DNA from: Candidatus Krumholzibacteriota bacterium
GTDB taxonomy: Bacteria > Krumholzibacteriota > Krumholzibacteriia > LZORAL124-64-63
NCBI GenBank assembly: GCA_024275485.1
Contig: JAJRZA010000076.1
Coordinates: 1 to 64,000 of the forward strand
Reading direction: 5' to 3'
DNA: 64,000 nt
The translations under genes were made by a program, and so were the position numbers. Under the pieces are notes generated by a model. It saw only the letters and a list, made by a program, of their open reading frames with translations. It did no database searches and had not been told where the DNA came from. Below, piece after piece: positions 1 to 9,859 of this stretch (its first letter is position 1; each line of letters begins with the position of its first letter).

Positions 1-140
1 CCTCTCCCGGAACCTCGGGTAACAGTTCAGATCTGGGGTTAGAAATCATGAGCCACGACAACGGAAGAGCCGGATGGTGGAAATCTCCTAGTCCGGATCT
101 GGAGAGGGGCCCGGTCGGGAGACCGCCGGGTCTACTCGAC
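1..140 (+). mobile_element. 3' end of a group II intron (domains V and VI)
   Basis: Seen: 67-100 is a 34-nt element that begins GAGCCGG, has a GAAA loop near 80-83 and ends GTCCGGATCT, which is the layout and exact length of group II intron domain V. 110-130 folds as a domain-VI-like hairpin (GGTC/GACC around a GGGA loop, with CCC/GGG outside). The intron-type terminus TCTACTCGAC ends at 140. Known: domain V carries the AGC catalytic triad (68-70 here) and domain VI the branch-point A. One oddity is that the triad-pairing strand reads GATC rather than the usual GTTC, leaving a G-A mismatch. The intron-encoded reverse transcriptase would lie left of the window, so I cannot tell whether this is a full intron or a fragment. 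Exon sequence would resume at 141. Confidence 0.72.
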
Positions 141-217
141 TGAAAACTCTCAATCCTGACGGGCAAAATTCCATTTTATCTTCTATATCTTCCTCCAAAT
201 AACTCGCACACTCACCT

Positions 218-246
218 AATTACTAATTTAAAACAAATTAGTAATT
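218..246. promoter_or_regulatory. Perfect inverted repeat upstream of the fic promoter (operator candidate)
   Basis: AATTACTAATTT (218-229) and its exact reverse complement AAATTAGTAATT (235-246) are separated by five bases. The right arm abuts the -35 box at 248. A third copy, AATTAGTAAT (301-310), sits between the promoter and the ribosome binding site, facing an imperfect partner at about 285-294. Two dyads bracketing a promoter suggest autoregulation, plausibly by the C-terminal winged-helix region of the Fic protein itself. The regulator is inferred; the repeats are seen. Confidence 0.7.
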
Positions 247-247
247 C

Positions 248-276
248 TTGACTTGGGCCCGATTTCTCCGTATCAT
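248..276 (+). promoter_or_regulatory. Sigma-70-type promoter of the fic gene
   Basis: TTGACT (248-253) and TATCAT (271-276) are separated by exactly 17 bases; each matches the consensus at five of six positions. The start point should be near 283, so the longer reading frame opening with TTG at 248 cannot be the real start. Translation should begin at ATG 329, which has AAAGGA (317-322) just upstream. Confidence 0.75.
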
Positions 277-328
277 CATCCAAACTACTAAATTTACAGG
301 AATTAGTAATAAAACAAAAGGACCCATC

Positions 329-1696
329 ATGCGTCGGCCACCCACAGCTCCAACAATGTTGGAACTACTTACAAAACATATACATAACGACACTCCCGAC
401 AATGATCTGTTCTTACGCATCAACCGTGACTTCAACACCCCTGCACCGGAAGGCCGTTACCGGCATTGGCACAAACTCCAACATCTGAACCCACCAAACG
501 GATTGACACATGAAACATGGTGGATGGCCATCAAGTTGGCTCGAAGTGCAACCCTCAGGACATGGCCGCTGCAAGACACCAAAGGTCAGACATTCAATTT
601 CACCATGCCTGAAATCCTTCTCAAAATGGTGCACAGAATTGATCGGCGTGCCTCAGGTTCCATTGAAGGTGGCGACTTCCTGCCAGGTGAAACTGACAAG
701 CGTGCATTTCTGATGCGATCACTTCAAGAAGAAGCCATCACCTCCAGCCAACTGGAGGGAGCCGCCACCACCCGTAAAATTGCCAAAGAATTACTGCGCC
801 TGGAGAAAACCCCAAAAGACACAAGCCAACAAATGATTCTGAATAATTATCGCGGTATGCAATTCATCATCAACAATGCAAAACACCGGGCTCTTGATCC
901 GGAGATGATCTTCGAACTCCACGGTCTCCTGACCGAAGAAACCCTGGATGACGCTTCCGCCGTGGGCAGGTTTCGTCGGGACTCGGAAGAAATCGCAGTT
1001 GTTGACAATGATGGCACGGTGCTTCATGACCCACCGTCAGCCAGGGAACTCCCCACACGTCTTCAGGCCATGTGTGACTTTGCCAATGACGATACCGAGG
1101 AACCCTTTGTCCATCCAGTGATTCGATCGATCCTGCTGCATTTCTGGCTGGCCTATGACCATCCCTTTGTCGATGGAAATGGACGCACCGCCCGTGCCTT
1201 GTTCTATTGGTCCATGGCACGGCGAGGGTACTGGTTGATTGAATTCACTTCGATTTCGCGATTGCTGCTGCGCGCACGCGCACAGTACAACAGGTCTTTC
1301 CTGTATGTCGAATCCGACGAAAATGATGCAACCTATTTCATCCTGCACCAATGTCGAACCATCCAAAAGGCCATTGATGAATTGCACGACTATTTGGAAA
1401 ACAAGATGAAGGCGGCCCAGCGCAGTCGAAAAATATTACGCCACAGCGGGGCGATTGATCTCGGACTGAACCACCGTCAGCTGGCCCTGATCCGTCACGC
1501 TGTTGATCACCCGGGTATGCAATATTCCATCAGGTCGCACCGCATATATCACAACGTGAGCTACCAAACCGCTCGAACTGATCTTCTGCAAGTGGCGAAA
1601 CTTGATCTCCTGATCCAGACCAAAGTCGGTAAGGCTTTCTATTTTCTGGCTCCTGATGATCTGCACCAACGACTCAAACTGGATGGTGGAAGTTGA
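329..1696 (+). CDS. Fic family protein with N-terminal inhibitory motif and C-terminal HTH-like region
   Basis: A 455-residue Fic-domain protein. Fic enzymes usually transfer AMP (or another nucleotide) from a nucleotide donor to target hydroxyls. The signature HPFVDGNGR is at residues 278-286, with catalytic His278. S139-x-x-x-E143-G144 matches the (S/T)xxxE(G/N) autoinhibitory helix, here N-terminal to the core (class II), so the enzyme is probably kept in check in cis. The last 80 or so residues resemble the winged-helix tail common in stand-alone Fic proteins, which fits the palindromes around the promoter. The start at ATG 329 is chosen because the promoter lies over the longer N-terminus. 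No antitoxin-sized partner gene is adjacent. Target unknown. Confidence 0.9.
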   Translation: MRRPPTAPTMLELLTKHIHNDTPDNDLFLRINRDFNTPAPEGRYRHWHKLQHLNPPNGLTHETWWMAIKLARSATLRTWPLQDTKGQTFNFTMPEILLKMVHRIDRRASGSIEGGDFLPGETDKRAFLMRSLQEEAITSSQLEGAATTRKIAKELLRLEKTPKDTSQQMILNNYRGMQFIINNAKHRALDPEMIFELHGLLTEETLDDASAVGRFRRDSEEIAVVDNDGTVLHDPPSARELPTRLQAMCDFANDDTEEPFVHPVIRSILLHFWLAYDHPFVDGNGRTARALFYWSMARRGYWLIEFTSISRLLLRARAQYNRSFLYVESDENDATYFILHQCRTIQKAIDELHDYLENKMKAAQRSRKILRHSGAIDLGLNHRQLALIRHAVDHPGMQYSIRSHRIYHNVSYQTARTDLLQVAKLDLLIQTKVGKAFYFLAPDDLHQRLKLDGGS

Positions 1697-1961
1697 GGGA
1701 ATGACTCAATGCCATCTGACATGACCACATCGCCACCCCAATAGGCAGTGAACCAATAGAAACCGGCGTTTATGCCCGGTCCCCGCTGGTTCATGATCAG
1801 GTTATCCAACGAGACACGCGTTCAGCCGCAGCTTCAGCGCTCACATAGTCCGCAAAAACAATCTCCACGCAGCCCGAATGCATGCGTGGCGGAATGCGAC
1901 CGTTGATTTTGCCAGGCAGGGGGGCTTTATCCGGCGGTATGTCAATTGGAAAACAGTCAAT
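1697..1961. other. Intergenic stretch, no clear gene
   Basis: Between fic and the clpB terminator I see no gene with a start and ribosome binding site. On the minus strand, 1797-1940 reads as an open, coding-like tail (…GCVEIVFADYVSAE…) with no convincing start. It could be a gene remnant, but I do not recognise it. Confidence 0.4.
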
Positions 1962-2037
1962 GGAAAAACAACGAACCCCCCGACTGGAGTCTGGTTGACG
2001 GCTGTAAATCAACCACGCTCCAGCGGTGGGGGGTTCG
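1962..2037 (-). terminator. Long three-part hairpin terminator of clpB
   Basis: CGAACCCCCC (1972-1981) pairs perfectly with GGGGGGTTCG (2028-2037). Inside it TGGAG (1985-1989) pairs with CTCCA (2018-2022), and TGGTTGA (1992-1998) pairs with TCAACCA (2009-2015), leaving a ten-base loop. Read on the minus strand the hairpin is followed by TTGTTTTTCC, a T-rich exit, and it lies 52 bases past the clpB stop. It is far larger than a normal intrinsic terminator. Confidence 0.7.
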
Positions 2038-2089
2038 CATTTCAGTTCACGGCCTGAAGGGTCGCCGAAACCTTCATCTTGAATCCATC

Positions 2090-4630
2090 TTAATCGGCAT
2101 CCAGGACTATGGTGTTTTCCGGCCGCAATTTGCCGGCCAGAATCAAATCCGCCAAACGATCCTGAACCTCGCGCTGAATCACACGCTTGACCGGCCGCGC
2201 CCCGAATTGTGGATGGAAACCCTCGGCCGCCAGCCGCGCCACCGCGGCATCGGTGGCCTCCAGCTTCAACTCCTGCTCGCTCAGATCCCGATTCACCTTG
2301 GCCAACTCCAGCCTGACGATACCGGCAATGAGTTCTTCACTCAAACTGTTGAACCGTACAATGGCGTCCAGCCGGTTCAAGAACTCGGGCCGGAAATGTC
2401 CGGCCAGTCCCTGCAGGATAGTGGCCTCGGTGGCGCCGTTGTTCATCTCGTACTGCGAATCCTGACAAAGATTGCTCGTAAGGATGACCACCGTATTGCT
2501 GAAATCAACCACCCGTCCCTTGCCGTCGGTCAGCCGGCCGTCGTCCAGCAGCTGTAACAGCACGTTCATCACTTCGGGATGGGCTTTTTCCACCTCGTCC
2601 AGCAGCACCACGCTGTAGGGATGACGCCGCACCGCTTCGGTGAGTTGTCCTCCCGCTTCGTGGCCCACATAACCCGGAGGCGAGCCGATCATGCGACTGA
2701 CCGCGTGGCGCTCCATGTACTCGGACATGTCCAGCCGCACCAGCTGCGTATCGTCGCCGAACATTTGCTCGGTCAGGGCCTTGGCGAGTTCGGTTTTTCC
2801 CACCCCGGTCGGACCAAGGAAGAGGAACGATCCCAGGGGCCGATTCCGATCCGTCAGTCCCGCTCGGGACCGGCGAATGGTGCGCGCCACCTTTTCCACG
2901 GCTTCGTTCTGGCCGACCACCCGAGCCGAGATCCTGTTCTCCAGCTCTCGCAGTTTCGCCATCTCGTCCTCGACCAACCTCTGGGCAGGGATGCCGGTCC
3001 ACTTGGAGACCAGCTGAGCAATGTCATCTTCCTCGACATGCTCTCTCAGCAGCGCATGAACGCCTTGAATGCGTTCCAGTTCCGCCCTGGCCGCAGAAAG
3101 TTCCGCTTCCAGGGTCGCCTGGGCGCTGTATTTCAACTCCGAGGCCCGGGCCAGATCGCCCTCCCGCTCGGCTTTTTCAGTCTCGTACAACAATTCATCC
3201 TGACGCTTCTGCACCGCGCGTATGGCTTCGATGGCGTCTTTTTCCATCTGCCAGCGCGCGCTGACCTGGTCCAGCTGATCGCGTTGCTCGGCGATCTGGT
3301 GTTCGATGATTTCGCGCCTGGCCACCGCCGAACGGTCGGTTTCTTTTTCCAGGGCCAGTTTTTCCATTTCCAGCTGATTGAGACTGCGTTGCAGGTCGTC
3401 AACCTCCGTCGGTACCGAATCGATTTCCATGCGCAGACGGCTGGCCGCTTCGTCCATCAGGTCGATGGCCTTGTCCGGCAACATGCGATCAGAGATGTAG
3501 CGCTGGCTCATCTTCACCGCCGCCACCAAGGCCCCGTCACTGATCTGGATACCGTGGTGAACTTCGTACTTCTCCTTCAATCCCCGCAGGATGGCCACCG
3601 CCTGTTCCCAGGTCGGCTCTTCCACCATCACCGGCTGGAACCGCCGTTCCAGGGCGGGGTCCTTTTCGATGTGCTGGCGGTACTCGTCGATGGTGGTGGC
3701 GCCCACGCAGTGCAATTCACCCCGGGCCAGGGCCGGTTTCAGGATGTTGGAAGCATCCATGGCTCCACCGGTGGCGCCTGCTCCCACCAGGGTGTGCATT
3801 TCATCAATGAACAAAAGCACGTCGCCTTGGCTGTCGGTCACTTCCTTGATCACTTTTTTCAGGCGGTCCTCAAATTCTCCACGGTATTTTGTCCCCGCAA
3901 TGAGGGCTCCCATATCCAGGGCAAAAACACGTTTGTCCCGCAAGCCCTCAGGCACGTCACCGGCCACCAGCCGCTGGGCCAGACCTTCGGAGATCGCTGT
4001 TTTCCCAACCCCTGGAGCACCAATCAAAACCGGATTGTTTTTGGTCCGACGGCTGAGAATCTGGATCACCCGGCGAATCTCTTCATCGCGCCCGATGATG
4101 GGGTCAATTTTCCCGTCCCTGGCCGCCGCGCACAAATCAGAAGCGTATTTTTCCAGGGCAGAATCGTTGTTGTTGTCCAGGTCGTTTTCGTCCTGACTTG
4201 TATAGTGGGCATCACTCCCGTTTTGCTTCAAAGCCACCGCGATTTTCCTGCCGGTTACGTCATATGTTTTCAACACCGAACCAGCCCGACCCTGGTCCTC
4301 GGCCAAAGCCAGCAGCAACTCCCTGGTGCCTACCAACCCGCCCGAACCTGCCTGGCTTGTGGCCTCCAGGAAGAGTTTTTGCAATTCATTGCTGGGGTTG
4401 GGCACATCCTTGACCTGCACCTGGGGCATGCTCTTCAATTCATTTTCGGCGGTACGAGCCACCAGCCCCGGATCCAACTCCAGGGTCTTCAAAGTCTGTG
4501 CAGCCAGCCCTGTTTCACTCAACAAGGCCCACAAAAGATGCAAGGGAGTGAGTTCGGCATGACTCATTTCATAAGCTTTTCCCTGGGCCTTGTTCAAGGT
4601 TTCCATGGCATTGACAGTCCAGTTTTTCAT
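2090..4630 (-). CDS. clpB: ATP-dependent disaggregase ClpB
   Basis: An 846-residue Hsp100 chaperone, close to the family's usual 850-870. ClpB hexamers thread aggregated proteins through a central pore and hand them to DnaK. Visible domains are the N-domain (1-145), nucleotide-binding domain 1 with Walker A GAPGVGKT (204-211) and Walker [11 protein letters not shown], a long coiled-coil middle domain (about 390-520), and nucleotide-binding domain 2 with GPTGVGKT and LLDEVEKAH. No ClpP-binding loop is seen, as expected for ClpB. It is a single gene ending in a strong terminator. I saw no CIRCE element and no obvious sigma-32 box upstream; a dyad at 4772-4791 is the only candidate control site. 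Confidence 0.97.
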   Translation of the reverse strand: MKNWTVNAMETLNKAQGKAYEMSHAELTPLHLLWALLSETGLAAQTLKTLELDPGLVARTAENELKSMPQVQVKDVPNPSNELQKLFLEATSQAGSGGLVGTRELLLALAEDQGRAGSVLKTYDVTGRKIAVALKQNGSDAHYTSQDENDLDNNNDSALEKYASDLCAAARDGKIDPIIGRDEEIRRVIQILSRRTKNNPVLIGAPGVGKTAISEGLAQRLVAGDVPEGLRDKRVFALDMGALIAGTKYRGEFEDRLKKVIKEVTDSQGDVLLFIDEMHTLVGAGATGGAMDASNILKPALARGELHCVGATTIDEYRQHIEKDPALERRFQPVMVEEPTWEQAVAILRGLKEKYEVHHGIQISDGALVAAVKMSQRYISDRMLPDKAIDLMDEAASRLRMEIDSVPTEVDDLQRSLNQLEMEKLALEKETDRSAVARREIIEHQIAEQRDQLDQVSARWQMEKDAIEAIRAVQKRQDELLYETEKAEREGDLARASELKYSAQATLEAELSAARAELERIQGVHALLREHVEEDDIAQLVSKWTGIPAQRLVEDEMAKLRELENRISARVVGQNEAVEKVARTIRRSRAGLTDRNRPLGSFLFLGPTGVGKTELAKALTEQMFGDDTQLVRLDMSEYMERHAVSRMIGSPPGYVGHEAGGQLTEAVRRHPYSVVLLDEVEKAHPEVMNVLLQLLDDGRLTDGKGRVVDFSNTVVILTSNLCQDSQYEMNNGATEATILQGLAGHFRPEFLNRLDAIVRFNSLSEELIAGIVRLELAKVNRDLSEQELKLEATDAAVARLAAEGFHPQFGARPVKRVIQREVQDRLADLILAGKLRPENTIVLDAD

Positions 4631-4771
4631 GGCATTTCTCCTTCTATCGGTATTTCCACGACCGGTTTGATTTGATCCAGACAGACCTCGGCCATTTGTT
4701 TTGCTTTTATGGAATCAATACGCAGGGAATATACCAATCCTGAGAAATCGACATAAAATGTTTTATTTAAA

Positions 4772-4791
4772 AATGTTACACTATGTGTATA
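4772..4791. promoter_or_regulatory. Dyad upstream of clpB (possible operator)
   Basis: TGTTACACTATGTGTATACA contains the perfect inverted repeat TACAC (4775-4779) / GTGTA (4783-4787), extended imperfectly on both sides. It lies about 140 bases before the clpB start in an AT-rich stretch. It is a possible heat-shock repressor site, but nothing identifies the regulator. Confidence 0.35.
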
Positions 4792-4820
4792 CAGTATTCA
4801 GAAAACTTTAGCCCAATACA

Positions 4821-4861
4821 AAACCGCCTTGTCATGTCAATTTGGCATAACGCGGCGGTTT
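4821..4861 (-). terminator. Hairpin after the hybrid kinase gene
   Basis: AAACCGCC (4821-4828) pairs with GGCGGTTT (4854-4861). On the minus strand it lies 33 bases after the kinase stop and exits through TTTTGTATT. A plausible intrinsic terminator separating the kinase gene from clpB. Confidence 0.55.
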
Positions 4862-4894
4862 GGTGACAGTTCTGTCAGATCAGGCCAGGCCAGG

Positions 4895-7012
4895 TCAAAC
4901 CAGACAATCCATGGCCTTCAGCTCATCGAGCAGATCTTCCACCAGGGATGTGGCGTATTCCTGCTGCTTGGCGCCGGCCGCCAGAACCAGATCCTGGGCC
5001 AAAGCCACAATGGTGCCGGCGTGCACATTCAGGGCCCCACCCTCCAGGCTTTTGGCTTCCTGGGCCACGAAACCGAAATCATAGTTGTCAATGGCTCCGA
5101 CGATGGTCTTGAGTCGTTCCCGGGAATCACTCATGAACAATCCCACAATTTCAACAGCCAGATCCACGTCCCCGTCCATTTGGGTCAGGAGGTTGGCCAT
5201 GGTAAATGGCAGGGGTTCGCCCTTGTTGGCAACCAGTTCGCCCGTGGCCATCACCCGAAGCATGGCCTCGTGGATGAGCTCGGTGCTGATGGGTTTGGGG
5301 ATATAGTCGTTCATCCCCGCGGCCAAACAGTTTTTCCGGTCCTGTCGGGTGGCATGAGCCGTCATCGCAATGATGGGTACCTCGGTGTTGAATTCTCCAG
5401 CCTCGCCCGCACGGATCTTTTTGGTGGCCCCAAGGCCCCCAAGACCCGGCATTTGAATGTCCATAAAGACCAGATCGAATTCATCCTCCGATAGGATATC
5501 CAGAGCTTCCTGTCCGCCGTTGACCGACTGGGCCGAGTAGCCCAGTTTGCGCAGCATGCCCAAGGCCACCTTTTGGTTGACGATATTGTCCTCCACCAGG
5601 AGGATTCTCATTTCAACGATCGGTGCAGCCGCTGGCTCCTCGACCTTGGCCCGGGGTTCTTCCACCTCATTATTAACCGCCACCTGATCCTGGCTGGCCA
5701 AATCGAACCGCGTCACAAAACCAAACACCGAACCTTTTCCCAGCTCGCTGCTTACGGTCAAGGATCCACCCATTATTTCCGCCAATTGTCTGCTGATGAC
5801 CAAACCCAGCCCGGAACCGCTCGACTCACGGTTCACTGGGGAATCGCCCTGGGAAAAAGTTTGGAACAGGGTTTCAATTTTATCGGGCGCAATACCGCAA
5901 CCTGTATCTGCAACCTGGAATTCAATGCTCGTCAACTGGCCTTGGTCCTCAATCTGGTTCAATGATACGGTCACACTCCCGGAGGAGGTGAAATTCAAGG
6001 CATTGGCCACCAGATTGACCAGGATTTGCCTCACTCGATCAGGATCTCCCACCACACATTCCGGCAAATCGTCAGGCATTTCCAAATTCAGGTCCAAGCC
6101 CTTTTCCCTGGCTTGAAAACGATATGTTTCGATCACTTCATTGACCAAACCCGGCAAAACGAAAACCACCTTTTCCAGCTCCAGCTTTCCGGCTTCGATT
6201 TTTGAAAAATCCAGAATATCGTTGACCACGCGCATCAAGGATTTGGCGCTGCGCTGGGCAATTTCCGCCGTTTCTTTCTGTTTTTCGTTGAGGTCCATAT
6301 CCACCAACAGCTCTATCATGCCAATGACCGCATTCAAGGGCGTGCGGATTTCATGGCTCACATTGGCCACAAACTGGCTTTTGGCCTGGTTGGCGCCGCA
6401 GGCATCTTCGGCCTGGCGATTGACCTGCCTCATGGCTTCTTCCAGCTCTTCATATGATTGGCGGATTTCTTTGGTGCGTTCTTCAACCCTGGCTTCCAGG
6501 GTGGCATTGAGGTCTTCCAGTTCGGCCTGGGCGGTAACCTGGTTCGAAATATCCCGTACAAAAGCAACCACCAGATCCTGCTCAGAGTCGCCCAAACGAA
6601 AAGCGGAAATGTTGACGGCAAGAACCTCACCCGATGCGGTCACGGTCTGAACTGGAAACTTGTTGAGGGTTCCATCATGCAAGACATCGTGCATGGCCTT
6701 GCGAAACTCCTGCACCTTGTCCTCGGGAAAAAGGTTCTCCTGCTTCATGCCCAGCAAGTCGTCTTCGCTGTAGCCCAGCAGCTCGCAGGCAGCCTTGTTG
6801 ATGAGCTGGATAATACCAGTCTGGCCTTCAACAAGGAAAATGGCGTCCTGGGATTCCCGAAATACACTCTCATAGATGGTGTCCGAACCCTTGGCGGTTT
6901 TCAAATGGTCCATGAGGGATTGATAGTGGTTGTCAACATCCCCACGAGCGGTCTCCAGGGATGCTATCAAACGTTCCAGTGGTTCAACGGGAATTTGGGC
7001 GTCATCCCACAT
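4895..7012 (-). CDS. Cytoplasmic hybrid sensor histidine kinase (PAS-HK-REC-degenerate Hpt)
   Basis: A 705-residue hybrid kinase with no membrane segment or signal peptide. In order: short N-terminal helix, PAS domain (about 45-160), coiled coil, HisKA with phospho-acceptor His220 in [10 protein letters not shown], HATPase (N box near 337, DTGCGIA, GSGLGL), receiver with Asp518 in FMDIQMP and Lys573, and an Hpt-like four-helix tail (about 600-705). The Hpt signature HSLKG is replaced by K654-SLEG, so the expected phosphorelay His is missing. ATG 7012 is preferred over TTG 7039 because AGGAAA lies just ahead of it. The gene follows the feo operon on the same strand after about 100 bases. No partner regulator is adjacent. 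Confidence 0.92.
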   Translation of the reverse strand: MWDDAQIPVEPLERLIASLETARGDVDNHYQSLMDHLKTAKGSDTIYESVFRESQDAIFLVEGQTGIIQLINKAACELLGYSEDDLLGMKQENLFPEDKVQEFRKAMHDVLHDGTLNKFPVQTVTASGEVLAVNISAFRLGDSEQDLVVAFVRDISNQVTAQAELEDLNATLEARVEERTKEIRQSYEELEEAMRQVNRQAEDACGANQAKSQFVANVSHEIRTPLNAVIGMIELLVDMDLNEKQKETAEIAQRSAKSLMRVVNDILDFSKIEAGKLELEKVVFVLPGLVNEVIETYRFQAREKGLDLNLEMPDDLPECVVGDPDRVRQILVNLVANALNFTSSGSVTVSLNQIEDQGQLTSIEFQVADTGCGIAPDKIETLFQTFSQGDSPVNRESSGSGLGLVISRQLAEIMGGSLTVSSELGKGSVFGFVTRFDLASQDQVAVNNEVEEPRAKVEEPAAAPIVEMRILLVEDNIVNQKVALGMLRKLGYSAQSVNGGQEALDILSEDEFDLVFMDIQMPGLGGLGATKKIRAGEAGEFNTEVPIIAMTAHATRQDRKNCLAAGMNDYIPKPISTELIHEAMLRVMATGELVANKGEPLPFTMANLLTQMDGDVDLAVEIVGLFMSDSRERLKTIVGAIDNYDFGFVAQEAKSLEGGALNVHAGTIVALAQDLVLAAGAKQQEYATSLVEDLLDELKAMDCLV

Positions 7013-7117
7013 AGGTTTCCTGCTTTCATCAACGTGCAAGGGACAGGTTGCCGCTTCCGGCTCCTTATCCTGTCCCCAAAAAATATGTACTTTGATATCG
7101 ACAGAAAGGGAGAGAAC

Positions 7118-7369
7118 TTAAGTTTTAGCTTTGTCTTTGGGAGAATTCACCGCTTGGGATGGACACACCGGTGAGCTCGGGCTGTGCTGCCCCATTTCCC
7201 CGAGTTCCTGCAACATTTCCGGGTTGTTTTCTACCGGACAGTCCCCTGAACTGGTGCAACTGGTGCAGGCGTTTCCTTTGCGCACCGAATTCCAGATTGC
7301 CCGCACCGCCCAGAACAAGGCCACGCCCACCACAACCCCAACGAGCACCATTTCGGTCATTGAAGACAT
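7118..7369 (-). CDS. FeoB-associated Cys-rich membrane protein
   Basis: An 83-residue protein with one N-terminal membrane helix (about 7-27) followed by a cytoplasmic Cys-rich segment, CTSCTSSGDC at 35-44. This is the layout of the FeoB-associated small protein family (FeoB_associated, PF12669). Its ATG shares one base with the feoB stop (TGATG), so translation is coupled. The likely role is assisting FeoB, by inference from context; the function of the family is poorly known. A further Cys69 and a hydrophilic tail follow. Confidence 0.8.
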   Translation of the reverse strand: MSSMTEMVLVGVVVGVALFWAVRAIWNSVRKGNACTSCTSSGDCPVENNPEMLQELGEMGQHSPSSPVCPSQAVNSPKDKAKT

Positions 7370-9597
7370 CAGCCACCTCCAACCATGGTTCCGATGTCCA
7401 GAAACTGGCCCGCCCGAAACACCACAAAAGTGAATACCCAGGCCAACAAGGTCAGCCCCCAGGTTTGGGCCAGAGCCCACCACACGGAACCACTTTCGGC
7501 CCTGGTAATGGCAAAAGTGGCAATGCAGGGAGTTGAAATCAGGACAAACAACATGATGCACAGACCCACCAGTGGCGAGTACCGTGACTGGAGTTGGGTG
7601 CGCAGGTCGTCGGATTCTTCATCCGCTTCACCCACCGCGAAAACCACGCCCATTTGAGCCACGAAAACTTCCTTGGCGGCGATGGCCCCAATCAACGCGG
7701 TGCCGATTCGCCAGTCGAAACCCAAGGGGGCAATGATCGGTTCCAGCAAACGGCCAACCCGGCCTGCTATGCTGTAGGACAACTCGGCCGACTGAATCAT
7801 ATTCGGATCGGTGAGATGCCCATAGTTTGTTTCGGTACTGTACCCTGCGCCCACCTGGTCAAAACCAGCCGGCGGAATGTATTCGGCGGGTGGTTTGGGA
7901 TAGAAAGTGAGAAACCAGAGCAGAACGGCGGCGCCAAGAATAACCGTTCCCGCCTTTTGCACATAAAGCCAGGCCCGGGTCCACATCTGGACCAAAAGGC
8001 TGCGCGGCGTCGGCATTCTGTAGGGAGGCAGCTCCATCAGGAATGGTGAATTCTCTCCACGAAAAACCGTTGCCCGTAGCAACCTCGCCATCACCAGAGC
8101 CAATACAATACCTGTGACATAAAGGCCCCACAGGATCGGTCCCTGCCAGCGGGAGGCAAAAAAAGCGGGAATCATCAGGGCAAAAATCGGCAGCCGCGCC
8201 CCACAACTCATCAGGGGCAAAATCATCATGGTGATCAGACGGTCCCGACGTGTTTCCAGGGTACGTGTCGCCATGATCGCAGGCACCGTGCATCCGAAAC
8301 CAATGAGCAAGGGGATGAAACTTTTGCCGTGCAACCCGACCTTGCTCATCAGGCGATCCATTACGAAAGCGGCCCGGACCATATACCCGGTACCCTCCAG
8401 GATGGCGATGGCCATAAAGAGCAGAACAATATTTGGCAGAAAAACCAGGACCCCGCCAACGCCGCCAATGATGCCGTCGACCAGCAAGGAACGCAGGGGA
8501 CTGTCACTGCTGGGAGACCAGAATCCGTTGATGGTGGCGGCAAGCCAGGAGAAGCCGCTGTCGATGAGGTTCATGCCCGGATTGCCCAGGGTAAAGGTGG
8601 CGGTGAACACCACGTACATCAGTGTCAAAAAAATGGGCACTCCAAATACCGGGTGCATGACAATGCGGTCAATGCGATCACTGCGGGAACTTTTCTTGTA
8701 GCCTTTCGTCAGACACACCAATTCACAGACAGCACTGATAAAATCATAGCGTCCCTGGGCAATCACCGTATCGGTTTCGCCCTCGCACTCTTCGGCAAAT
8801 GAGGCTGCGGTCGCTTGCACCGCGGTGCGTGCATTGGGGTCGGCCACTTCCTTGAGGGCTTCATCATCGCCGTCGAGCAACTTGGTGGCGAGCCAGCGTT
8901 GGTACTGGCTCTCGGGAAGATGCTCGCTGATGCGGCTGAGCGCACCTTCCACCCGGTCTGCATAAACAACCCGGCCGGGATGGGATGCCTGACGGGCCGC
9001 CTGGGAGGCACGGGGTGAAGGACTGGTGATTTTGCAAATTCTGGCCGGGCCGGGAAAATTCGAGCTGTGGGCCACGAGCTGGGCGACCGCTTCCACGATA
9101 TCCGCAGTGCCTTCATTGCGGTGACCCACCGCCGCCACAACCAGCACACCCAATTCATCGGCCAGGCGATTCATGTCTATACCGAGGCCATGGTCCCGGG
9201 CCACATCGGACATGTTCAGAACCACCACCACCGGCACACCTAGCTCCAGCAGCTCGGTGGTCAAAAAGAGATTGCGTTCGAGGTTGGAAGCATCCACCAC
9301 ATTGATCACCACATCAGGGGCGTGATGCAACAGATAGTCGCGGGCCACCAATTCTTCTTCAGAGAAAGGAGCCAGGCTGTAGGTTCCGGGCAGGTCGACA
9401 ATCTTCAGGTCCAGATCACCGCGCTTGAGGTAGCCTTCTTTCCATTCAACGGTTACGCCGGGATAGTTGCCCACGTGTTGACGGGCGCCCGTCAGGTTGT
9501 TGAAGATGGTGGTCTTGCCGGAATTGGGATTGCCGGCAACCGCTACGGTAATTTGGGAGGGTCCCTGGGGATTCAAGATCTTGTCCCGGGTTGGCAT
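7369..9597 (-). CDS. feoB: Ferrous iron transporter FeoB
   Basis: A 742-residue inner-membrane Fe(II) transporter. The N-terminal G domain has G1 GNPNSGKTT (from about residue 22), G3 DLPGTYS and G4 NMSD, followed by the helical GDI-like region (about 185-290). The polytopic part contains the two Gate motifs (around GFGCTVPAIMATR and the repeat region ending GLCIMLFVLISTPCIATFA). Length is normal. It lies 34 bases after feoA and overlaps the small Cys-rich gene downstream. Transcription is probably controlled by the DtxR-type gene at the head of the operon. Confidence 0.97.
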   Translation of the reverse strand: MPTRDKILNPQGPSQITVAVAGNPNSGKTTIFNNLTGARQHVGNYPGVTVEWKEGYLKRGDLDLKIVDLPGTYSLAPFSEEELVARDYLLHHAPDVVINVVDASNLERNLFLTTELLELGVPVVVVLNMSDVARDHGLGIDMNRLADELGVLVVAAVGHRNEGTADIVEAVAQLVAHSSNFPGPARICKITSPSPRASQAARQASHPGRVVYADRVEGALSRISEHLPESQYQRWLATKLLDGDDEALKEVADPNARTAVQATAASFAEECEGETDTVIAQGRYDFISAVCELVCLTKGYKKSSRSDRIDRIVMHPVFGVPIFLTLMYVVFTATFTLGNPGMNLIDSGFSWLAATINGFWSPSSDSPLRSLLVDGIIGGVGGVLVFLPNIVLLFMAIAILEGTGYMVRAAFVMDRLMSKVGLHGKSFIPLLIGFGCTVPAIMATRTLETRRDRLITMMILPLMSCGARLPIFALMIPAFFASRWQGPILWGLYVTGIVLALVMARLLRATVFRGENSPFLMELPPYRMPTPRSLLVQMWTRAWLYVQKAGTVILGAAVLLWFLTFYPKPPAEYIPPAGFDQVGAGYSTETNYGHLTDPNMIQSAELSYSIAGRVGRLLEPIIAPLGFDWRIGTALIGAIAAKEVFVAQMGVVFAVGEADEESDDLRTQLQSRYSPLVGLCIMLFVLISTPCIATFAITRAESGSVWWALAQTWGLTLLAWVFTFVVFRAGQFLDIGTMVGGG

Positions 9598-9631
9598 CGA
9601 CCAGCTTCAGGCTGATCCAATGCCGAACCAG

Positions 9632-9859
9632 TTAAGGTGCTGTCACTTCCACTTGGGAGGCCATGCCTCGCCCGATGACGATTCGGCTGCCCCGGACAGA
9701 AACCACAAAAGGCCCTTTGCCGGAGTTTTGAATGACTTCAATTTCGGTGCCCGGCAACAAACCGAGTGCTGCCAAACGAGTGCGCAATTGCCGTCCACCG
9801 TTGATGGCCTGGAGCTTGGCCTTGACGCCTTCTTTGATATTTGTCAGCGGCATGGTCAT
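9632..9859 (-). CDS. feoA: FeoA, SH3-like partner of FeoB
   Basis: A 75-residue FeoA-domain protein (SH3-like fold) with the family pattern L..LGL.PGTEIEVI. It is required for FeoB-dependent iron uptake in bacteria where it has been tested. Its ATG overlaps the stop of the upstream regulator gene by four bases (ATGA), so the two are coupled. It is a single-domain form of normal length. Confidence 0.95.
   Translation of the reverse strand: MTMPLTNIKEGVKAKLQAINGGRQLRTRLAALGLLPGTEIEVIQNSGKGPFVVSVRGSRIVIGRGMASQVEVTAP

Noticed and set aside
2579-4675. 698-codon open frame opposite clpB
   Set aside because: It is the antisense shadow of a conserved gene, with repetitive low-quality composition and no ribosome binding site.
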